Source: DAOTWP01 sp034435675 (lineage in GTDB: Bacteria > Chloroflexota > Anaerolineae > Aggregatilineales > Phototrophicaceae). Taken from it: a DNA stretch of 10,551 bases. The notes beneath the pieces were generated by a model. It saw only the letters and a program-made list of their open reading frames with translations. It was not told the DNA's origin and searched no databases. Both the position numbers and the translations under genes were made by a program. Where the stretch lies: NCBI GenBank assembly GCA_034435675.1, contig DAOTWP010000364.1:1-10551 (forward strand), written 5' to 3'. This document shows, piece by piece, positions 6,213 to 10,551 of the stretch (positions within the stretch are counted from its first letter, which is position 1; each line of letters starts with the position of its first letter).

Positions 6213-7307
6213 ATGCCCAATCCTTATCTCTACTGCCCCGCCCACCCGGACGCTGCCGACATTGACCCGCTGGCATGGCATTACAACGGTGCGGTGCTGG
6301 AACTGGCAGACCTGCCCCCGTTTGATCCCGGCGCAATCCACCGTGACGAGTGGACGCTGTGGCGCTACGCCGCGCTGCTGCCGGTGCAGCGCCGTGTCGC
6401 CCTGGGCGAAGGCATGACGCCGATCACGCGCGTGCATCTGCCGGGTTATGGCAGCTTTACCGCCAAGCTCGACCAGCTTAACCCGACTGGCAGTTACAAG
6501 GATCGCGGCACAACGGTGCTGGTCAATCAACTGCTGGCACATGACGCGCAGGAGGTGGTCGAAGAGTCGTCCGGCAATGCGGGCAGTTCGCTGGCGGCAT
6601 ATGCCAGCGCCGCCGGAATACGCGCGCGCATCTACGCGCCCGAAGCCGCCCCGCAGGGCAAAAAACGCCAGATTCGCCTTAGCGCGGAACTGGTCGAAGT
6701 CCCCGGCGCCAAGCAGAACACCACCGACGCCTGCATGGCAGCGGCAAAGACCGCCGTGTTCGCCAGCCACGCCTGGAGTCCTTACTTCATTGCCGGGCAG
6801 ATGACCTGCGGCTGGGAACTGTGGGAGCAGTTGGGACGCCGCGCGCCGGACGCGATTGTGACGCCAGTAGGGCATGGCGGGCTGTTTCTGGGCATTTACC
6901 GCGCGTTTGTCCAGCTTCATGCCGCCGGGCTGGTCAGCCGCGTCCCGCGCATGATTGCCGCGCAGTCGGCGGGCAGCGATCCGTTTGTGCAGGCGTGGGA
7001 GCAGCATCTGGCGGCGCCTGTAACGCTGACGCCCGGCAAAACGGTTGCCGACGGCATTATTGTGCCGCAGCCCGTGCGCGGGCAGGCGGTGCTGGAGGCG
7101 ATCTACGCCAGCGAAGGGGCGGCGCTGCGCGAGGACAACGACGCGATTCTGGCGGCGCAGACGGCGCTGGCGCGCGCGGGGCTGCTGGTAGAGCCAACCA
7201 GCGCAACTGCTGCTGCCGTGCTGCCGCAGGTCTTCGCGCATCTGGGTACGCCCGCCGCCGAGGTTGTCGTCGTCATGACCGGGCATGGCTTAAAGACGCT
7301 GGCGTGA
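6213..7307 (+). CDS. Threonine synthase-like PLP-dependent enzyme
   Basis: The product is 364 residues from an ATG preceded by GGAAG seven bases away. It is a fold-type II pyridoxal-phosphate enzyme. Lys96 in NPTGSYKDRG is the Schiff-base lysine in the threonine synthase-type motif. SSGNAGSS (119-126) is the loop that holds the substrate carboxylate, VGHGGLFLG is at the place of the phosphate-cradling glycine loop (more often GNGGN), and LVEPTSATAAA is the late serine-containing block near the pyridine nitrogen. True threonine synthase makes threonine from O-phosphohomoserine. Here the N-terminus is short: YCPAHPDAAD retains one Cys where related enzymes often have a zinc ribbon. The substrate is therefore not certain; threonine synthase is most likely, with another beta/gamma-elimination or replacement reaction possible. 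It is transcribed alone, divergent from moaA, ending at a bidirectional terminator. Confidence 0.87.
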   Translation: MPNPYLYCPAHPDAADIDPLAWHYNGAVLELADLPPFDPGAIHRDEWTLWRYAALLPVQRRVALGEGMTPITRVHLPGYGSFTAKLDQLNPTGSYKDRGTTVLVNQLLAHDAQEVVEESSGNAGSSLAAYASAAGIRARIYAPEAAPQGKKRQIRLSAELVEVPGAKQNTTDACMAAAKTAVFASHAWSPYFIAGQMTCGWELWEQLGRRAPDAIVTPVGHGGLFLGIYRAFVQLHAAGLVSRVPRMIAAQSAGSDPFVQAWEQHLAAPVTLTPGKTVADGIIVPQPVRGQAVLEAIYASEGAALREDNDAILAAQTALARAGLLVEPTSATAAAVLPQVFAHLGTPAAEVVVVMTGHGLKTLA

Positions 7308-7311
7308 TGCA

Positions 7312-7343
7312 AAAATAGGCGAACCGTCTGGTCCGCCTATTTT
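7312..7343. terminator. Bidirectional intrinsic terminator
   Basis: AAAATAGGCG (7312-7321) and CGCCTATTTT (7334-7343) are perfect 10-bp arms around a 12-base loop. Read on either strand, the stem ends in a run of T. It lies between the convergent stops of the threonine synthase-like gene (7307) and the S1-domain gene (7375) and should serve both. Confidence 0.88.
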
Positions 7344-7374
7344 CCTGTGCCTGTTGATCTGCCCCTGCGAGCAG

Positions 7375-9108
7375 TTAGTCGTCGCTGACGCTGTCGCCGG
7401 CACTGCTGTCGCTGCCGGCACTGCTGTCGTCGCTGTCGCCGACACCACTGTCGCCGACACCGCTGTCGCCGACACCGCTGTCACGGCTGCTGGCGCGGTT
7501 CATGTCAATGTCGAGATACTCGGCAGAATTGACGCGCTTCAGACTCAGCCCCAGACGGCGGTTTTTGATGTCAATCTTGACGACGCGCAGGGTCAGTTTG
7601 TCGCCTTCTTTGACGACTTCGCGCGGGTGATTGACGCGCTGATCCGAAAGCTCACTGATGTGGATCAGCCCTTCAATGTCCGGCGCTTCAACCAGTTGGG
7701 CAAACGCGCCAAACTTGGTCAGCTTGGTCACAGTTGCCTGCACCAGTTCGCCCTGCCGGTACGTGCTGGCGACCTCGTCCCAGGGGTCTGCTTCCTGGCG
7801 CTTCATGCTCAAGCCAATGCGCTTGCGGTCACGGTCCACGCTGATGACCTCAACCTTGACCGGCTGCCCGACTTGCAGCAGATCGCGCGGGTGCGTCACA
7901 TGCCGCCAGCTCAGCTCGGTCAGGTGCACCAGCCCTTCCGCGCCGCCAATATCCACGAACGCGCCAAAATCCTCAAGGCTGACCACCCGCCCGGTACGCA
8001 CCTCACCAACCGTGAGGTCTTTAATCAGGGTTTCCTTGCGTTTTTCGCGCACCTCGCGTGATGCCGCCCGTTCGGACAAAATCAGGCGGTTGCGCGAACG
8101 GTCTACCTCGACGACCTTCACGGCGATCTGGTCGTTAATCATGTTGCCCCAGCGCTGTTCGGGGGTTTCGCCCTGCATCATCACGCGGCGGTCATCAGCA
8201 AGCTGGCTCTGGGGCACAAAGCCGCGCAGCCGCCCAAAGCGCACAATCAAGCCGCCCTTGTTGTACCCGGCGATGTTGCCATCGTAGACATTCTGGCTCT
8301 TGTTGTACTGCTCTGCCTCGCGCCAGTCCATTTCTTCCAGCGCGCGGTTGTAGGACAGCACCAGCCGTCCCTGATGATCCTGCGGGTTGATGACAAATAC
8401 AGGCACTTTTTCGCCGGGCTTCAATTCGTCCAGCGCCTGGCGCGTCATACGCTCCAGTTCCCGTCCCGGAATCATGCCTTCAACATCATTACCCAGATCA
8501 ACATAAACGGCAGTGGGCAGGGTGCGCGAAACAAGTCCCTCGACCAGATCGCCGCGATTCAAGCCATGCGTTGGCGCCGGGCGCGGTTCGCGTGCCGGAC
8601 GGCGTGCACCCTCTGCACCTTCTTCAGGACGGGCGTCGTGCTCCAACTCATCGTCATCATGATCGTCATGATCAACAGCGCCCACATGCGGGAAATCCTC
8701 ATCGGAGACCGCCAACTCCATTTCGTCGTCTGCCACCGCGGCGGGCGTGGGGGCATCTTCAGCGATCATATCGGTAGCATCAACACTGTCCTGCGCCTCG
8801 AGATAGGCGTCCGGTTCCTCGCTCTGTGCAGGTTCAGTAACAGGCAGTTCAGATGCAAGTAATTGGGAGGGCTGCTCCTCCGATTCCGGCAGCGCTAACG
8901 TTTCCATCTCGACTTCCGGCGTGGCGGATTCCGGTGTTGCTGAAACGGAAACCGGCTCAATTGCGGGTTGATTGCTCATTGCTGCGGCTTCTCCTGTTTG
9001 CACCGGCTCGGTCTCAGCCGATTCATGCGACGGCTGCTCGGCGCTGTTGTTGAGTTTTTCGTCGTTCACGTCTTCGCGCGCCTCCAGCCCTGACCTCTCG
9101 GAGTTCAT
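7375..9108 (-). CDS. rpsA: S1 domain RNA-binding protein (ribosomal protein S1-like)
   Basis: The product is 577 residues. The ATG at 9108 has GGGGAG ten bases upstream, and 40 bases lie between it and a near-perfect promoter. Residues 1 to about 180 are low in complexity and acidic, rich in Glu, Ser, Pro and Ala, with an Asp/His cluster (DHDDHDDDELEHD). Four S1 OB-fold domains follow at about 185-254, 271-346, 366-436 and 453-525. The last two are the best preserved, with FGAFVDIGGAEGLVHLTELSW and FGAFAQL...EGLIHISELS. The tail is basic, then Gly/Ser/Asp-rich with three GVGDS units. Bacterial S1 binds mRNA at the 30S platform to aid initiation; E. coli has six domains, and four-domain forms occur in several phyla. 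It could instead be an S1-like accessory RNA-binding protein. It appears to be a single-gene unit. Confidence 0.88.
   Translation of the reverse strand: MNSERSGLEAREDVNDEKLNNSAEQPSHESAETEPVQTGEAAAMSNQPAIEPVSVSATPESATPEVEMETLALPESEEQPSQLLASELPVTEPAQSEEPDAYLEAQDSVDATDMIAEDAPTPAAVADDEMELAVSDEDFPHVGAVDHDDHDDDELEHDARPEEGAEGARRPAREPRPAPTHGLNRGDLVEGLVSRTLPTAVYVDLGNDVEGMIPGRELERMTRQALDELKPGEKVPVFVINPQDHQGRLVLSYNRALEEMDWREAEQYNKSQNVYDGNIAGYNKGGLIVRFGRLRGFVPQSQLADDRRVMMQGETPEQRWGNMINDQIAVKVVEVDRSRNRLILSERAASREVREKRKETLIKDLTVGEVRTGRVVSLEDFGAFVDIGGAEGLVHLTELSWRHVTHPRDLLQVGQPVKVEVISVDRDRKRIGLSMKRQEADPWDEVASTYRQGELVQATVTKLTKFGAFAQLVEAPDIEGLIHISELSDQRVNHPREVVKEGDKLTLRVVKIDIKNRRLGLSLKRVNSAEYLDIDMNRASSRDSGVGDSGVGDSGVGDSDDSSAGSDSSAGDSVSDD
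7433..7477 (-). repeat. Three tandem 15-bp units coding GVGDS repeats
   Basis: On the plus strand CTGTCGCCGACACC(A/G) occurs three times head to tail, differing only at the last base. On the minus strand it encodes a five-residue Gly-Val-Gly-Asp-Ser unit in the C-terminal tail of the S1 protein. Degenerate relatives continue to 7390. As the unit is a multiple of three, copy-number changes keep the frame. Confidence 0.88.
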
Positions 9109-9147
9109 CCTCAAAACGCTCCCCTGTACAGATGGGATACAGTGGCG

Positions 9148-9176
9148 ATTATAGCGAGTCGGTAAGAAAGAATCAA
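9148..9176 (-). promoter_or_regulatory. Sigma70-type promoter of the S1-domain gene
   Basis: On the minus strand TTGATT (9176-9171) and a perfect TATAAT (9153-9148) are separated by 17 bases, 39 bases before the S1 start codon. This is the closest match to the housekeeping consensus in the window and agrees with high expression of a ribosomal protein. Confidence 0.82.
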
Positions 9177-9236
9177 ACACGAGACAGCAACGAAACTAAA
9201 ACTATTACAGCAGAGGACAGAGTTTCAATATTGTAC

Positions 9237-9266
9237 TTGACGTTCAGCATGGCGAAACATGATATT
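9237..9266 (+). promoter_or_regulatory. Weak promoter candidate for the SRPBCC gene
   Basis: TTGACG (9237-9242) is followed after 18 bases by GATATT (9261-9266), four of six matches to the -10 consensus. It lies about 90 bases before the ATG of the SRPBCC-family gene. The rest of the gap to the S1 gene is AT-richer but shows nothing else. Confidence 0.3.
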
Positions 9267-9354
9267 CGACATATCCGCCAGCAGTACAAATATCCTTACA
9301 ATTACCGCTGGCTGCTGCATACGAACAACACAGCCACACATGGAGTTAATAAGC

Positions 9355-10077
9355 ATGGCTTACCACGAGTCGAAGCTAAGAGTTCTGTGGGAAAATGCGG
9401 GGGCTGCACTGGGCATCGCCGGGCTGCTGCTGCTGCGCCCGCTGCTGCGCGGCTGGTACACCCGCTGGGGCGCAACCGAGTCCGAAATCAAGCTGACGCT
9501 GGCAGGCGACGAGCTTGTGCCGGAACCCGCGCATGTCGCTACGCGCGCGATCACGATCCACGCGCCCGCTGACGAGGTGTGGCGCTGGCTGGTACAGTTG
9601 GGGCAGGGACGCGGCGGGCTGTACAGCTATCACCTGCTGGAAAACCTTGCCGGGTGCAAGATGCATAATGCCAACGACATTATACCGGAACTGCAACATC
9701 TGGCATTGGGCGATGCCGTGCGGCTGGGTCCGCCCGGTTATCCGCTGTATCTCGTCAGCGCGGTTCAGCCGCAGCGGTCGCTGGTGCTGCTTGCTGCCGA
9801 CCCAAAAACCGAAGTTGCTGCGCAGCCTGTCACCCCGCTGCCGGAGCAGTACACCTACGGCACATGGGCGTATGTGCTCGCGCCGGTAGACGCAGGCAGC
9901 ACCCGCCTGATTGTGCGCAGCCGCCTGAGCTACTGCCCGGCGACGTTCGCCAACTGGCTGATGTGGCAGGGTATTACTGAGCCGATGCATTTCGTGATGG
10001 AACGCAAGCTGCTCAAGGGGATTAAGGCGCGTGCCGAGTGGCGCATCCGGCAGACTCCGGCGGTGGCAGCGGTCTGA
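9355..10077 (+). CDS. SRPBCC-family protein with an N-terminal hydrophobic segment
   Basis: The product is 240 residues from the ATG at 9355, which has GGAG nine bases upstream; an in-frame ATG at 9259 lacks a ribosome site. Residues 15-30 (AGAALGIAGLLLLRPL) could be a single membrane segment or a signal anchor. From about residue 63 the chain reads as a START/Bet v1-type SRPBCC domain: RAITIHAPADEVWRWLVQLGQGRGGLYSY is the first strand and helix, with the common A-P-x-x-x-V-W start. LENLAGCKMHNANDIIPE and LALGDAVRLGP follow, as in a group of polyketide-cyclase-like SRPBCC proteins from actinobacteria and Chloroflexota. The fold forms a deep hydrophobic pocket for lipids or other ligands; the ligand here is unknown. 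It is convergent with the ferredoxin gene and has no same-strand partner. Confidence 0.82.
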   Translation: MAYHESKLRVLWENAGAALGIAGLLLLRPLLRGWYTRWGATESEIKLTLAGDELVPEPAHVATRAITIHAPADEVWRWLVQLGQGRGGLYSYHLLENLAGCKMHNANDIIPELQHLALGDAVRLGPPGYPLYLVSAVQPQRSLVLLAADPKTEVAAQPVTPLPEQYTYGTWAYVLAPVDAGSTRLIVRSRLSYCPATFANWLMWQGITEPMHFVMERKLLKGIKARAEWRIRQTPAVAAV

Positions 10078-10113
10078 GCCGCCAGGCGACAGCAGCACAC
10101 GAACAGCACGGGG

Positions 10114-10140
10114 ACGGCGGGTAGGGTTTGCGCCCGCCGT
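10114..10140. terminator. GC-rich hairpin between convergent genes
   Basis: ACGGCGGG (10114-10121) and CCCGCCGT (10133-10140) form a perfect 8-bp stem with an 11-base loop, between the stops of the SRPBCC gene and the ferredoxin gene. No T-run follows on either strand. Its place suggests a role at the 3' ends, as a weak terminator or an RNA-stabilising stem. Confidence 0.5.
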
Positions 10141-10446
10141 TCACGGCATTCCGGCGTCTTCGGCGCGCAGGGCGGCGGCAAGCTGCTCGAACAGCGCTGT
10201 GACTGCCTGCGCTGTCAGGTGGTTGTAGACGGCGTCCTCAGGGTACACGACGCAGTTGGGACCCGCGCCGCACATGCTCAGGCAGTTGGCGGTGGTCAGC
10301 TTCACCAGCGGCGGCGAACTGTCGCCGTTGAGCTGTGCCAGCAGCGGCTCAAGCTGTGCCAACAGTTTGTCCGCGCGGCGATCCAGATTGCAGTACTGCC
10401 CCCGGCAGAGCACGATTCTGCGGCGCGGGCGGGCGGTGTCGTCCAT
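10141..10446 (-). CDS. Thioredoxin-like [2Fe-2S] ferredoxin
   Basis: The product is 101 residues from the ATG at 10446, which has GAGG eight bases upstream; a GTG at 10467 in frame is possible but less well placed. The sequence has the layout of a thioredoxin-fold [2Fe-2S] ferredoxin: RIVLCRGQYCN with Cys14 and Cys19, then TTANCLSMCGAGPNCVVYPEDAVYNHLT with Cys55 and Cys59, the four expected cluster ligands; Cys65 is extra. This family is seen alone or fused to NuoE-like subunits, and moves electrons in the cytosol; its partner is not identifiable. It follows a gene cut by the window edge after only 21 bases, so the two are probably co-transcribed, and that upstream product may be its partner. 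The stop is next to a GC-rich hairpin shared with the convergent SRPBCC gene. Confidence 0.85.
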   Translation of the reverse strand: MDDTARPRRRIVLCRGQYCNLDRRADKLLAQLEPLLAQLNGDSSPPLVKLTTANCLSMCGAGPNCVVYPEDAVYNHLTAQAVTALFEQLAAALRAEDAGMP

Positions 10447-10467
10447 GCGTGAAACCTCGTCCCTCAC

Positions 10468-10551
10468 TCACTCGCCCGGCAGCGCAAACGCGCCCACCAG
10501 CACAAAACCTTCCGCCGCACCGGGCACGTCATCCAGCACCGCGAAGCGCAC
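10468..10551 (-). CDS. 3' end of an unidentified gene (partial)
   Basis: Only the last 27 codons and a TGA at 10468-10470 are in the window. The visible tail is VRFAVLDDVPG... ending FALPGE, hydrophobic with the look of beta strands. It is open to the right edge, has GC-rich codon use like its neighbours, and ends 21 bases before the ferredoxin ATG. The gap contains that gene's GAGG site. I cannot assign a function from this fragment. Confidence 0.55.
   Translation of the reverse strand: MRFAVLDDVPGAAEGFVLVGAFALPGE

Noticed and set aside
6174..7286. 370-codon open frame antisense to the threonine synthase-like gene
   Set aside because: It is rich in Arg, Gln and His as expected for a GC-rich antisense shadow, has no recognisable motif, and the opposite strand has clear PLP-enzyme motifs.
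7354..8061. Plus-strand open frame opposite the S1 gene
   Set aside because: Its Ala/Val/Thr repeat at the start is only the reverse reading of the GVGDS minisatellite; no ribosome site.

Overview
The window is a GC-rich bacterial chromosomal segment with short intergenic gaps. It carries about a dozen protein genes and no tRNA, rRNA or CRISPR that I can see. The gene set fits a Chloroflexota (Anaerolineae-like) genome: a four-domain S1 protein with a long acidic N-terminal extension, small signal-peptide proteins, SRPBCC and PNPOx-like proteins, and a palindromic repeat with GTAGGGGC/GCCCCTAC arms. This assignment is an inference from general resemblance; no phylogenetic marker was tested.

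Layout from left to right. (1) A partial minus-strand gene for an exported clan GH-A glycoside hydrolase-like protein runs off the left edge. (2) A 545-bp divergent intergenic region holds a nested inverted-repeat, MITE-like structure bounded by a perfect 25-bp direct repeat. (3) Three plus-strand genes follow: a small exported protein with a terminator candidate behind it, then two overlapping PNPOx-like flavin split-barrel genes. (4) Two minus-strand genes come next: a pirin with a near-consensus promoter and a dyad at its likely transcription start, and an unrecognised exported protein with a good intrinsic terminator. (5) A 388-bp gene-free stretch contains a perfect 22-bp palindrome. (6) moaA (minus) and a threonine synthase-like gene (plus) diverge; the probable moaA leader holds three consecutive hairpins. 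(7) A bidirectional terminator separates the threonine synthase-like gene from the convergent S1-domain gene, which has a consensus-like promoter. (8) An SRPBCC-family gene (plus) converges on a minus-strand thioredoxin-like [2Fe-2S] ferredoxin, which follows the 3' end of another gene entering from the right edge.

Most of the genes are ordinary housekeeping or accessory genes in single-gene or two-gene units, and no multi-gene pathway or defence system is evident. The parts that homology to known genes explains least are the nested repeat element at about 786-1102, the moaA leader, the isolated palindrome near 4850, and the unusual acidic and repetitive ends of the S1 protein.
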